64,000 bases of DNA from Streptomyces sp. NBC_01224. GTDB taxonomy: Bacteria > Actinomycetota > Actinomycetes > Streptomycetales > Streptomycetaceae. The notes under the pieces were generated by a model. It ran no database searches. It was not told where the DNA came from and saw only the letters and a program-made list of their open reading frames with translations. Every line of letters starts with the position of its first letter. Position 1 is the stretch's first letter. The DNA lies in NCBI RefSeq assembly GCF_036002945.1, contig NZ_CP108529.1, forward strand, positions 186,001 through 250,000, given 5' to 3'. Made by a program: the position numbers and the translations under genes. Shown in pieces: positions 7,550 through 16,539 of the stretch.

Positions 7550-8190
7550 CCGGACCCGTGCGGGTCGCCATGCCCAGCAGTGCTGTGCGGTGCGTGGTCA
7601 TGACCACCGTCCGGCTTGCGATCAGCCGCCGCAGGGCGCCGATCACCAGCAGTTCGGTGCCGGCGTCCAGGCCGGACGTCGGTTCGTCCAGCAGGACGAT
7701 GGGCGCGCCGGCGAGCAGCGCGCGGGCGATGCCCACCCGCTGGCGCTGGCCACCCGACAGGCCGGTCCCGCGGTCACCGACCCGGGTGGCGAGACGGTCC
7801 GGAAGGTGCTGCGCGAAGTCGGTGACGAGCGCGGCCCGGGCCGCCACGGCCACATCGGCGTCGTCGGCGTCCGGTCGCGCGGGCCCGGCCTCGCGCCGCG
7901 CCGGGCTGCGCGGCTCGTCGAGGATGCCCAGGATGCGCTCGCCGGAGGCCTGGCCCCGGGCGAAGGTGACGGAGAGACGGGAGAGCGGTGACCAGTGCGG
8001 CAAGCCGACCCGTACCGGCTGCCAAGGTGGCGAGCAGATCCACAGCCGCGCCGCCGGCCAGCTGGCTGGGCGACAGCACCGGCAGACCGGTGGCCGTCGC
8101 CTCGCGTGATTGCCTCGCGCATATCCGTCGGACCTGACCGATGCGGAGCTGGCTGAAGCGCCGCGACCGGCCGGAGCGAGCGGGCATGAA
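7550..8190 (-). pseudogene. ABC transporter (permease-ATPase) remnant lacking Walker A
   Basis: The minus strand encodes the end of an exporter permease domain (FARGQASGERILGILDEP) and then the ATPase signature GLSGGQRQRVGIARALL, Walker B VLLDEPTSGLDAG and H-loop VMTTHRT. Walker A and most of the N-terminal ATPase lobe are missing between the linker and the signature. Upstream, at 7990-8190, related membrane sequence is in another frame. So the gene has an internal deletion plus a frameshift and cannot make a working pump. It lies directly beside the IS1380 element at 8229. Confidence 0.75.
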
Positions 8191-8228
8191 ACAGGGGACT
8201 CAGCCTCGCTGGGGCATCGCTGGCTTAG

Positions 8229-9896
8229 CCTTGATCCACCGATCTGATGGCTGTGGATGACTCTTCGAGAAACAAGGAAGTGCCTTGTGACCTGCGATGA
8301 TGGGAGTTCTTGAGGCTTCCAGCACGCACGATCGGCAAGGCACTTCCGAGATGCAAGTTTCCCATACTCCAGCGGCGGTCTCCGCTGCGTTCGATGACCC
8401 GAATCTGGTCGCGCATGCCGGGCTGGTTCCGGTGATGCGGCTGGCCGAACGGTGCGGGCTGTCGGGCCTGGTGGCGCAGAAGGTGAAGCTGAGCGGGACG
8501 AGGAACGGCGCGGGTGCGTCGGCGGACGTCAAGGTCAGCAGCATCGTGGCCGGCATGGCGGCGGGCGCGGACAGTATCGACGACCTCCATATCCTGCGGC
8601 ACGGCGCGATGCCGGCCCTGTTCCGGGGGCCCGTGCGCCGTCCACGCTGGGCACCTTCCTCCGTTCGTTCACCCACGGTCACGCACTCCAACTCCACGCT
8701 GTCCACCGCAGGTTCCTCGGTCAACTGGCCGCGCACGCCCCGCTGCTGCCCGGTGCCGGCGACAAGGCGTTCATTGATATCGACTCCACCCACAAGCGGG
8801 TCTACGGCCGGGCCAAGCAGGGTGCCGAGTACGGCCGGTTCAAGGGCATCCGCACCCTGCACCCCCTGCTCGCCACGATCTGCACCCCGCACGCGCGGCC
8901 GGTGATCGCCACAGTACGGATGCGCCGCGGCAAGGCAGCCGATTCCCGTGGGGCCCCGAAGTTCGTCAGTGAGGCGCTGTCCACCGCCGTCGAGGCGGGC
9001 TGCACCGGCACCCGGATCCTGCGAGCGGACTCGCAGTTCTACAACGCCGGGGTGATCTCGGCCTGCCGCCGGGCCGGAGCCCACTTCTCGATTACCTGCG
9101 GGTTGAACCCCTCCATCAAACGGGCCGTCCTCGGCATTCCCGACCAGGCCTGGCAGCAGATCACATACCCGACCGCGGTGCCCGATCCTGCAACCGGTGA
9201 GCTCGTCTCGGACGCCGAAGTCGCCGAGATACCCGCCTACACCGCCTTCGCCAGCCGCACGAAAGCGGAGCGGGTCACCGCGCGGCTGATCGTGCGCCGG
9301 GTCCGTGACCTGGCCAAACCCGCCATTGTGGGTGAGCAGGGCGAGTTGTTTCCCGTCTGGCGCTACCACCCGTTCTTCACCGACCAGCCTGCACAAACCC
9401 TCCAGGCCGAACGCGAACACCGCCACCACGCGGTCATCGAGCAGGTCATCGCCGACAGCAAAGCCTCCGCCCTGGCCCACCTGCCCTCCGCACACTTCCA
9501 CGCCAACGCAGCATGGCTCACCCTGTGGGCGATGACCTACAACCTGCTGCGGGCCACCGGCGCACAAGCCTCCGCCTTCCACGCCAGGGCCACCACCGCC
9601 ACGATCCGCACCCACCTGGTCCATGTTCCGGCCCGGATCGCCCACTCCGCCCGCCGCATCACACTGCACCTACCGCACAACTGGCCCTGGCAGCACGCCT
9701 GGACACACCTGTTCTCCACGGCCCACGGACCGGCCGGCTGATACGAACAGCCCCTGCCCACCCCGCCCGCAAGGGCCCGACCGGAACCCAACCGTGGAAA
9801 AGCTGGGCAGACCAGCGGACACAACCTGCCCTCACCCGACCACCCGACCCCAAGCCGATCAAAAGACCACTCTCAAACCACCTCGGTGGATCAAGG
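8229..9896 (+). mobile_element. IS1380-family insertion sequence with 5-bp target duplication
   Basis: The ends are inverted: CCTTGATCCACCGA at 8229-8242 is the reverse complement of the bases at 9883-9896. Immediately outside, CTTAG occurs in direct orientation at both 8224-8228 and 9897-9901. This is a 5-bp target-site duplication, as known for ISEcp1-type members of the family. The element is 1668 bp with a single transposase gene. The intact duplication shows simple insertion without later end rearrangement. Confidence 0.88.
8351..9741 (+). pseudogene. IS1380-family transposase, frameshifted near 8630
   Basis: Reading starts MQVSHTPAAVSAAFDDPNLV at 8351 and runs to ...HGAMPALFRG. The conserved continuation APSTLGTFLRSFTHGHALQL is in the -1 frame, so the two halves are split near the GGGGG run at 8625-8629. 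The second half has the DDE core: KAFIDIDSTHKRVYG, ILRADSQFYN, and a C-terminal ERVTARLIVRRV...HAVIEQVIADSK with helix-rich end. Without a frameshift the protein lacks either the N-terminal domain or the catalytic core. No canonical slippery heptamer is present, so a mutation is more likely than programmed shifting. Confidence 0.85.
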
Positions 9897-9955
9897 CTTA
9901 GCCATCCCTGCGGGCGGGCGCCCGACGAGCCCATGAAGCGGCCCGCGGCCGTACG

Positions 9956-11188
9956 TCACCCGGCAGTCAGCTGTTCCAGCGGCAAATCCGCGTCGGCGAG
10001 CCTGTCCCGGTCGATCTGCTCGCGGGAGCGGACCAGGTGCTGGATCGCGTCGTTGACGTCCCAGATGTTGACGTTCATTCCGGCCAGCACGCGACCGTCG
10101 GCCAGCCAGAAGGCGATGAACTCCCGGCTTGCGAGATCGCCGCGCACCACCACGTCATCGTAACTACCGGGCTCGGCGTAGCCCGCGTACTCCATGCCCA
10201 GGTCGTACTGGTCGGTGAAGAAGTACGGGACGCGGTCGTAGAACGCGGGCTCGCCCAGCATCGACCGCGCGGCCGTCCCAGGCTGGTGAAGGGCGTTGGC
10301 CCAGTGCTCCACGCGGATGTGCTTGCCCAGCATCGGATGAAGGGCGTTGGCCACATCGCCGGCCGCGTAGATGTCCGGGTCGGAGGTCCGCAGGGAGGCG
10401 TCGACCACGACGCCGTTGTTGACCTGCAGACCGGATTCGGCGGCCAGTTGGGTGTTGGGAGTGGCGCCGATGCCGACCACGACCGCGTCCGCGTCAATGC
10501 GGGTGCCGTCGGCCAGCCGAACGCCCGCGGCCCTCTCGCTCTCGCCGACGATCTCGGTGACCCGCGCACCGAGCCTCAGGTCCACGCCGTGCTCACGGTG
10601 GAGGTCGGCGAAGACGGGCGCGATCTGCGGGCCCAGGACGCGCAGCAGTGGCAGTTCGTCTGCCACCAGGACGGTGGCCTCGACGCCTGCCTCCCGTGCG
10701 GCGGCGGCCACCTCCAGGCCGATCCAGCCCCCGCCGACGAGGACGATGCGGGACGCGGAGCGGAAGGTGCGCTGGATGCGCTCGCAGTCGCCGACGCGGC
10801 GCAGGTAAAGCACGCTGTCGAGGTCCGCACCCGGTACGGCCAGACGGTGCGGGGAGGCGCCGGTGGCCAGCAGTAGCTTGTCGTAGCCGATCGTCTTGCC
10901 ACCGGAAACGGTGACCGCCTTCCGGTCGCGGTCCATGGCCGCGACGGCGGTGTTCAGCCGCAGATCGATGCCCTGATCGGTATACCACTGCGACGAGTGG
11001 GCGAAGATCGTTTCACGGTCTTGCTTGCCCATGAGGTAGCCCTTGGACAGCGGCGGACGCTCATACGGTGGGTCCGGCTCGTCCCCGAGAAGCAGGATCC
11101 GGCCGTCGAAGCCGTTCCCGCGCAGCGCTTCAGCGGCCTTGGCTCCAGCCAGACTCGCCCCGACGATCACGAACGTGGATTGCGCCAT
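9956..11188 (-). CDS. FAD-dependent NAD(P)H:ferredoxin reductase
   Basis: 410 residues of the two-dinucleotide-fold reductase family that feeds electrons to ferredoxins, for example for P450s or dioxygenases. The FAD loop is VIVGASLAGAKAAEALR at residues 6-22. RPPLSKGYL follows, then the NAD-binding loop VLVGGGWIGLEVAAAAR and the second FAD motif DPDIYAAGDVAN. A C-terminal reductase domain with VEHWANALHQ ends the protein. The start has GGGAGAAGG a few bases upstream. It overlaps the stop of the broken transaldolase (TGATG), so it was once the second gene of that operon. No ferredoxin or oxygenase partner is beside it. Confidence 0.92.
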   Translation of the reverse strand: MAQSTFVIVGASLAGAKAAEALRGNGFDGRILLLGDEPDPPYERPPLSKGYLMGKQDRETIFAHSSQWYTDQGIDLRLNTAVAAMDRDRKAVTVSGGKTIGYDKLLLATGASPHRLAVPGADLDSVLYLRRVGDCERIQRTFRSASRIVLVGGGWIGLEVAAAAREAGVEATVLVADELPLLRVLGPQIAPVFADLHREHGVDLRLGARVTEIVGESERAAGVRLADGTRIDADAVVVGIGATPNTQLAAESGLQVNNGVVVDASLRTSDPDIYAAGDVANALHPMLGKHIRVEHWANALHQPGTAARSMLGEPAFYDRVPYFFTDQYDLGMEYAGYAEPGSYDDVVVRGDLASREFIAFWLADGRVLAGMNVNIWDVNDAIQHLVRSREQIDRDRLADADLPLEQLTAG

Positions 11189-11758
11189 CACACCTTCTCC
11201 CTGCTGCGGTCTGTGCCGTGGGGCCGGCCGCTGTCGGATTCGTGCGGGCTGACCGCGAGTTTCTCAACCGACTCATGCCAGCCGGCGTCGAACTTGTCCA
11301 CGCCCTCGTCCTCCAGCACCTGCACGACGTCGGCGTAATCGACGCCGAAGGCGGCGAGTTCCTCCAGCTTTTGCGCGCTTCGCCATAGGTATCGCGGATA
11401 CTGCCGACCGGAACCGCGCCGTGCTCGGCGGCAGCGTTCAGTGTCGCCTCCGGCATGATGCTGACCACGCCCGGGGCGACCAGGTCCACGACGTACCGCG
11501 TGGCGTCGTACTGGTCAGCGCGCGCAGCACCTCCTCCACCCCGACCTGGCGCAACGAAACGTCGGCGATCTGGTCGCCATAGCAGTCGCTGGTTTCGATG
11601 GCCCTTGCGACGATCGTCGGGTGGGTGGTGACGCCGGCGACGTTCCGGTACGCGACGAGCCTGACCAGGCTGCCGTCTACCGGTCGCTGTCGGCTCAGGT
11701 CGTCCAACCAAATCGACACCCCGGACGCGGAGAGCCGGGCGAGAGTGTCGGACACCAT
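11188..11758 (-). pseudogene. tal: Transaldolase, deleted and frameshifted
   Basis: The start MVSDTLARLSASGVSIWLDDLSR has AAGGAGG just upstream and continues VAGVTTHPTIVARAI and DQIADVSLR, matching bacterial transaldolase. The frame then changes (DATRYVVDLVAPG), and after a gap, in a third frame, comes the family C-terminus: VDYADVVQVLEDEGVDKF and AGWHESVEKLAVS. A normal protein is about 370 residues; this has about 190 codons and lacks the middle that carries the Schiff-base lysine. The real stop (TGA at 11188-11190) overlaps the ferredoxin reductase ATG. Confidence 0.82.
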
Positions 11759-11824
11759 GTGCCTCCTTAACCCGGGCACGGGCGTGGCGAGACGCGAAAG
11801 GCTCCTTTCGTCAAGACTCACCCA

Positions 11825-12074
11825 TCAAGTGGAGCGGCGCACGTCGAACCCTGTCGGCCTCTTACGGCGCATTTGCACCGGGTAGCCGAGGTCGATCCAC
11901 GCGGGGCCCGCTTCCGCCGGACCAGCCACGACGATGTGGCCTTCGTCGGCCAGGTCAGTGAATACCTCGCCTGATCCATCGCATCGCGTCGAGAGCCGGA
12001 TGCTCGGCCAACGGGCACGTCCGGTTCGGCGGGCGGGAATGGGAAGACCGACACCCGAAAAGGTGCACGACGTC
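11825..12074 (-). pseudogene. Unrecognised coding remnant
   Basis: A minus-strand open stretch ends in [20 protein letters not shown] and [16 protein letters not shown], with protein-like composition, but upstream it runs into IS701 sequence read backwards. The original start is gone. I cannot name a family. It probably is the 3' end of a gene cut by the IS701 fragment. Confidence 0.3.
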
Positions 12075-12079
12075 CCGTC

Positions 12080-12225
12080 CCCGACCCAACTCGTGAAGAA
12101 AGGCACCACCTCCGCCGGTGTCCAGCGCCAGTATTCCGGCACCGCAGGCCGCACCGAGAATTGCCAGATCGGCGTCTTCGCCGCCTACGCCACCACCCGC
12201 GCCCACACCCTGGTCGACCGCGAGT
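12080..12225 (+). pseudogene. IS701-family transposase internal fragment
   Basis: The plus strand reads [19 protein letters not shown] then [19 protein letters not shown] and LVDRE. It is nearly identical in protein to the core of the IS701 transposase at 13414 ([18 protein letters not shown]). Both ends are missing. It meets an oppositely oriented IS701 fragment at about 12225. Confidence 0.75.
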
Positions 12226-12656
12226 GGTGGCCCAGGCAGCGAACACCCCGACCTGGCAGGGGAAGACACCGCCGAGCGAGCCGGAGTACTACCGAGCCAC
12301 GCCGACCGAGGCCTCGCCCCTTCTTGGCGAACCCGGTCCCATCGATGACCAGCACCCCGCCCCCGTTGTTGGCCAGTCCGTCCAGGGCATAGCAGCGGAC
12401 GCGGTCACGCAGCTCATCAGCGTCCCACTTCGCCCGGTCCAGCAGGTGTTGCTGCCCGTCGGGGCGCCGCCAGCCGGCGTACTCGGCCAGCTGCCAACCG
12501 TTCTTGCGAGAGACCGGGCCCAGCAGCCCGCACACACGCCTTCGCCCGCCGCCGCAGATCCGCCTGCGGGAAGACATCACCGACCCGCAGCATTAAGTCC
12601 TCCAACTGCGCATCCCACTCAGCGACTTCTGCAACATCGCCGTACCAATCGTCCAT
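12225..12656 (-). pseudogene. IS701-family transposase N-terminal fragment, frameshifted
   Basis: The minus strand reads MDDWYGDVAEVAEWDAQLED, continues in a second frame with GLLGPVSRKNGWQLAEYAGW and [13 protein letters not shown] (first catalytic Asp of the DDE fold), and then in a third frame with [12 protein letters not shown]. At least two frameshifts are present. Homology stops at about 12225, at the same protein position where the plus-strand fragment stops. The two fragments are from different members of the family because their sequences differ. Confidence 0.75.
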
Positions 12657-12755
12657 GACCAGGAACTACCCGACGAATCTGATCACTGAACTACAACTGA
12701 AGGGGCTCATACTCCAGCTGTAGTTCGTGATGATCCGTGGGGCAAAGTGGGGGGC

Positions 12756-13259
12756 ATGACTACGTACGAGACGATGCCGTTCCACCTTGAGACCGAGCGG
12801 CTGATACTGCGGCCGTGGGCTGAGTCGGACGCCGCTGAGTTCTGCGCCCTCCTCTCCGAACGCGGCAAGGGGACCCCCACGGTTGAGCACATCCGGACGT
12901 CCATCACGGAGCTGCTCACCGCGACGGCGACTACGAGGATCGCCCTGTTGCCCATCCAGCGCCGTGACGAAGGCGACTTCATCGGCTACTGCGGCCTGAT
13001 CATCGGCCGCTCCACCCTAGAGGAGCCTGAAATCGCGTATGAGCTGTTCCAGCGCGCGCATGGGCGTGGCTACGCCACCGAGGCGGCTGGCGCGGTGCTC
13101 GATGCCGCTATCGCGACCGGACGGAAACGGCTCTGGTCGACCGTCGGCGCGTGGAACACACCGTCGCTCCGTGTCCTTGAGAAGCTCGGGTTCGAGCGGG
13201 ATCACGTCTCCACGGAAGACAACGGTGAAGTGGTCTGGCTCACACGTTCGTTGCCGTGA
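12756..13259 (+). CDS. GNAT N-acetyltransferase (RimJ/RimL type)
   Basis: 167 residues. It opens with the typical LETERLILRPWAESDAAEF. The acetyl-CoA loop is AHGRGYATEAAGAVLDAA (the R-G-x-G/A pattern), followed by LWSTVGAWNTPSLRVLEKLGF, the motif B/C pair seen in RimJ-type enzymes acting on N-termini or small amines. ATG 12756 follows a G-rich stretch; GTG 12747 is an alternative. It stands alone between two IS701 regions, so its target cannot be inferred from neighbours. Confidence 0.88.
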   Translation: MTTYETMPFHLETERLILRPWAESDAAEFCALLSERGKGTPTVEHIRTSITELLTATATTRIALLPIQRRDEGDFIGYCGLIIGRSTLEEPEIAYELFQRAHGRGYATEAAGAVLDAAIATGRKRLWSTVGAWNTPSLRVLEKLGFERDHVSTEDNGEVVWLTRSLP

Positions 13260-13334
13260 CGCGAGAGCACGCTCTCGGGGCTTCATGCTCACATGATCGA
13301 GTGCGCTCCGGTGGAGCGCCAGGCAGGCTGAGAT

Positions 13335-14735
13335 CGGTTAGTACTGCAACCGCATCTGGCGTGACGGGTCTTGGTTGCTCTCGTTGATGTGACTGTGTGC
13401 TGATGCGTTGACGATGGAGCAGGCCGAGTCGTGGTCCGAGGGGATAGCCGGGTTCCATGCCCGCTTCGCCCGTCATTTCGGCAGGTCGGAGCCCCGGGAT
13501 CGGGCTCTGGACTATCTGACCGGCCTGCTCGCCCCGTTGGAGAAGAAGAATGCCTGGACCATGGCCGAGCAAGCCGGTCAGCTCCGGCCGGACGGTGTAC
13601 AGCGCCTGCTGAACCACTCCGAATGGGACGAGAACACCGTCCGTGACGATCTGCGCGAGTACGTCGTGGAGACCATCGGTGACAAGAACGCCGTCCTGAT
13701 CGGGGATGACACCGGCTTCCTGAAGAAGGGCACCAAGTCCGCCGGCGTCCAGCGGCAGTACAGCGGAACCGCCGGACGCACGGAGAACTGCCAGATCGGC
13801 ACCTTCCTGGCCTATGCCTCCCCCAAGGGCCGGGCCTTGATCGACCGTGAGCTCTACATCCCGGCCTCCTGGACCGAGGACCGGGACCGCTGCCGCGCCG
13901 CCGGGATCGGTGACGAGATCGCCTTCGCGACCAAGAACGAACACTTCCGCTGGATGCTGCAGCGCGCCATCGATGCCGGCATCCCGTTCGCGTGGGTCAC
14001 CGCGGACGAGGCGTACGGGCAGGTCAAGCACACACGGTTCTGGCTGGAGGAACGCGGCGTCGCCTACGTCCTGGCCACCAAGGTCAACGACACCGTGATC
14101 ACCACCCAGGGCGGGGAGTCCCGTATCGACGCCCTCGTCGCGGTGCAGCCCCACCAGCGGTGGAAGCGACTGTCGGGCGGCGCCGGCGCCCACGGCGAGC
14201 GGATCTACGACTGGGCCCGCGTCCCGATCCGGTACGCCTGGGAGAACGGCTTCGGGCACTGGGTCCTGGCCCGACGCTCCGTCGATAACCCGAGCGAGAT
14301 CGCCTACTACGTCTGCTTCGGGCCGGTCACCTCGCGCCAGAAAGACCTGGTCAGGGTGGCTGCCGCACGGTGGGCGGTCGAGGAGTGCTTCCAGAGCGCG
14401 AAGGGCGAGTGCGGCCTGGACCACTACCAGGTCCGCCTCTATCGGGCCTGGTATCGCCACATCACCCTGGCCATGGCCGCGCACACCTACCTGACCGCCG
14501 TCCGCGCCGCAGAAGCCATAAAAGGGGCACCGAAGGCGACGAGCAAGACCTCATACCCCTCAGCGTCCCGGAGATCCGCCGGCTGATGGGCCACGCCCTC
14601 GTCACGCGCCACTGCCACAGCAACGACCACCGCCTGCACTGGTCACACTACCGACGACGAAGCCAAGCCCGAGCCCGCAGATCCCACTACAAACGCCGAG
14701 GCCACAACCTCCAGATGCGGCTGCAGCACTAACCG
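13335..14735 (+). mobile_element. IS701-family insertion sequence
   Basis: A 25-base terminal repeat at 13335-13359 (starting CGGTTAGTACTGCAACCG) matches the reverse complement of 14711-14735 with two mismatches. The element is 1401 bp with one transposase gene. No clear target duplication flanks it. A fragment of the same family lies 0.7 kb upstream, so recombination between copies may have removed it. Confidence 0.85.
13414..14586 (+). CDS. IS701-family transposase (C-terminus displaced by a -1 frameshift)
   Basis: A DDE transposase of about 390 residues. Landmarks are MAEQAGQLRPDGVQRLLN, the first catalytic Asp in VLIGDDTGFLKKG, VTADEAYGQ for the second, and AAARWAVEECFQSAKGE for the Glu. 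The open frame ends in a non-homologous tail (GAPKATSKTSYPSAS). The expected end (GDEQDLIPLSVPEIRRL) is in the -1 frame and begins at the AAAAGGGG tract at 14520-14526. So either this copy has a late frameshift mutation or the shift is used. The catalytic core is complete either way. Confidence 0.85.
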   Translation: MEQAESWSEGIAGFHARFARHFGRSEPRDRALDYLTGLLAPLEKKNAWTMAEQAGQLRPDGVQRLLNHSEWDENTVRDDLREYVVETIGDKNAVLIGDDTGFLKKGTKSAGVQRQYSGTAGRTENCQIGTFLAYASPKGRALIDRELYIPASWTEDRDRCRAAGIGDEIAFATKNEHFRWMLQRAIDAGIPFAWVTADEAYGQVKHTRFWLEERGVAYVLATKVNDTVITTQGGESRIDALVAVQPHQRWKRLSGGAGAHGERIYDWARVPIRYAWENGFGHWVLARRSVDNPSEIAYYVCFGPVTSRQKDLVRVAAARWAVEECFQSAKGECGLDHYQVRLYRAWYRHITLAMAAHTYLTAVRAAEAIKGAPKATSKTSYPSASRRSAG

Positions 14736-14851
14736 GACATGGCTCCGCATAGTGCGAAACCACAGGGTGAAGGCCATTTCCGTGAGTAACGCAAGCGGCC
14801 TTTGTCGTGCCCGGATGGGGAGCGAACGGCGAGCTCTTGCTCCCACCTTAA

Positions 14852-16511
14852 CCTCGGGCTTTCACGTGGCTGGGTGTCCGATGCGTGATCGGAAACGCGA
14901 AGAGTGCTCCTGACCTGCAACGATGGGACTTGTCTAGGGTCCAGGTCGGCGCATGAAAGAAGCACTCCTCAGGTGAAGAAGCGTATCGGGTCCTATCCGC
15001 GTGTCCGCATCGAGGGCGGCGGGAGCGGGGTGGTCTCGCAGGCTGGCGGAGTACTGCTGGTCGAGACTGCCCGTAAGACCGGCCTGGATACCGAGATATC
15101 GGCGGCGCTGAGGCCGTGGCGGCGGCCTCGGGCGGTGCACGATCCGGGCAAGATCCTGCTGGATGTGGCTCTCGCGGTCGCGCTGGGCGGGGACTGCCTG
15201 GCCGATGCGGGACTGCTGCGGGCCGAGCCGGCCGTGTTCGGGCCGGTGGCCTCCGACCCAACGGTCTCCCGGCTGATCGACACCCTCGCCGCGGCCGGGG
15301 ACAAGGCCCTGACCGCGATCCGCTCGGCGCGCGCCGAAGTGCGCGAGTACGTCTGGACGTTGGCCAAAGATGCGGCGCCGGATAGGGGCGGCCAGGTGAT
15401 TGTGGACCTGGACGGAGTGCTGGTCCTGGCCCACTCCGACAAGCAGGACGCGGCCGCGACCTGGAAGAAGTCGTTTGGACATCACCCCCTGATGGGCTTC
15501 GTCGACCACGGAAGCGGTGGCACCGGGGAGCCGGTGGCAGCACTGTTGCGGCCGGGGAACGCGGGATCCAACACCGCCGCCGACCACATCACCGCCACTC
15601 AACTCGCTTTGGCCCAGCTCCCCAAGCGTCACCGGCGCGGCCGGTCCACACTGATCCGTACCGACTCCGCGGGCGGCACCCATGAGTTCCTCGCCTGGCT
15701 CACGAAACGGGGCCGGTGGCTGTCGTACTCGGTCGGGATGACCATCACTGAGCAGATTCATCAGGCCGTGTTGAAGGTCCCGGCCTCCGCCTGGACCCCA
15801 GCGGTCGAGCCGGGCGGCGAGATCCGCGACGGCGCCTGGACCGCCGAACTCGACGGCGACACACTCAAGGGCTGGCCGAAGGGAATGCGGCTGATCGTCC
15901 GCAAGGAACGGCCCCACCCCGGCGCCCAGTTGCGCTTCACCGACGCCGACGGCCTGCGGCTCACCTGCTTCGCCACCAACACGACGGGCGGGAAGATCAC
16001 GGACCTGGAACTGAGGCACCGCCGACGGGCGAGGGCAGAGGACCGCATTCGGAACGCACGGGCCACCGGCCTGCGGAACCTGCCCCTGCACGAGACCGCA
16101 CAGAACCGGATCTGGCTGGAGATCGTCCAGCTCGCCCTCGACCTGCTCGCCTGGATGCCGATGCTCGCTCTGACCGGCAAACCCCGCCTCTGGGAGCCCC
16201 GCCGCCTGCGGTTGCGGCTGTTCTCCGCCGCTGCCCAACTCATCACCACCGCCCGCCAACGGCACCTGCGATTCGCCCACCACTGGCCATGGACCGACGT
16301 GATCACAGACGCGATCAGACGGCTCGACACCCTCCCGAACCCACGCTGACCAGCAACAACCCGTCCCGACGAGCAGAAGAGCCACCGACCGGAACCGTGG
16401 AATCCGGCGCCCACCCGATGCGACGATCGGGCCACCCGTATGCCCGCACACGCTCCACAACGACGCATTGGCCGCCAGCCGAAGCTGACGACCAATCACG
16501 AAAGATCGAGG
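14852..16511 (+). mobile_element. IS1380-family insertion sequence with TTAA duplication
   Basis: The left end CCTCGGGCTTTCACG and the reverse complement of the right end (CCTCGATCTTTCGTG) form imperfect inverted repeats. TTAA occurs just outside at 14848-14851 and 16512-16515, a 4-bp target duplication. The element is 1660 bp with one intact transposase gene, so it is the most likely active element in the window. Confidence 0.85.
14973..16349 (+). CDS. IS1380-family transposase, intact
   Basis: 458 residues from the GTG at 14973 (VKKRIGSYPRVRIEGGGSG, the usual start in actinomycete members; an upstream ATG at 14904 is also in frame). The DDE core is QVIVDLDGVLVLAHSDK (first Asp), STLIRTDSAGGTHEFLAW (second) and the late helix region GLRNLPLHETAQNRIWLEIV. 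The C-terminus RHLRFAHHWPWTDVI is typical. No frameshift or internal stop. It shares the family but little sequence with the broken copy at 8351. Confidence 0.92.
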   Translation: MKKRIGSYPRVRIEGGGSGVVSQAGGVLLVETARKTGLDTEISAALRPWRRPRAVHDPGKILLDVALAVALGGDCLADAGLLRAEPAVFGPVASDPTVSRLIDTLAAAGDKALTAIRSARAEVREYVWTLAKDAAPDRGGQVIVDLDGVLVLAHSDKQDAAATWKKSFGHHPLMGFVDHGSGGTGEPVAALLRPGNAGSNTAADHITATQLALAQLPKRHRRGRSTLIRTDSAGGTHEFLAWLTKRGRWLSYSVGMTITEQIHQAVLKVPASAWTPAVEPGGEIRDGAWTAELDGDTLKGWPKGMRLIVRKERPHPGAQLRFTDADGLRLTCFATNTTGGKITDLELRHRRRARAEDRIRNARATGLRNLPLHETAQNRIWLEIVQLALDLLAWMPMLALTGKPRLWEPRRLRLRLFSAAAQLITTARQRHLRFAHHWPWTDVITDAIRRLDTLPNPR

Positions 16512-16539
16512 TTAAGAGGTCGTTTGAAGTAGCCGGTCT

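Noticed and set aside
8620..8640. Programmed frameshift in the first IS1380 transposase
   Set aside because: The G5C3 tract does not form an X-XXY-YYZ heptamer, and the intact IS1380 copy in this window reads in one frame.
8200..9669. A 489-codon minus-strand frame opposite the first IS1380 element
   Set aside because: Antisense shadow of the transposase; it extends across the element end at 8229.
14934..16499. A 521-codon minus-strand frame across the second IS1380 element
   Set aside because: The plus strand encodes the intact DDE transposase; the reverse frame has no motif and runs into the inverted repeat.
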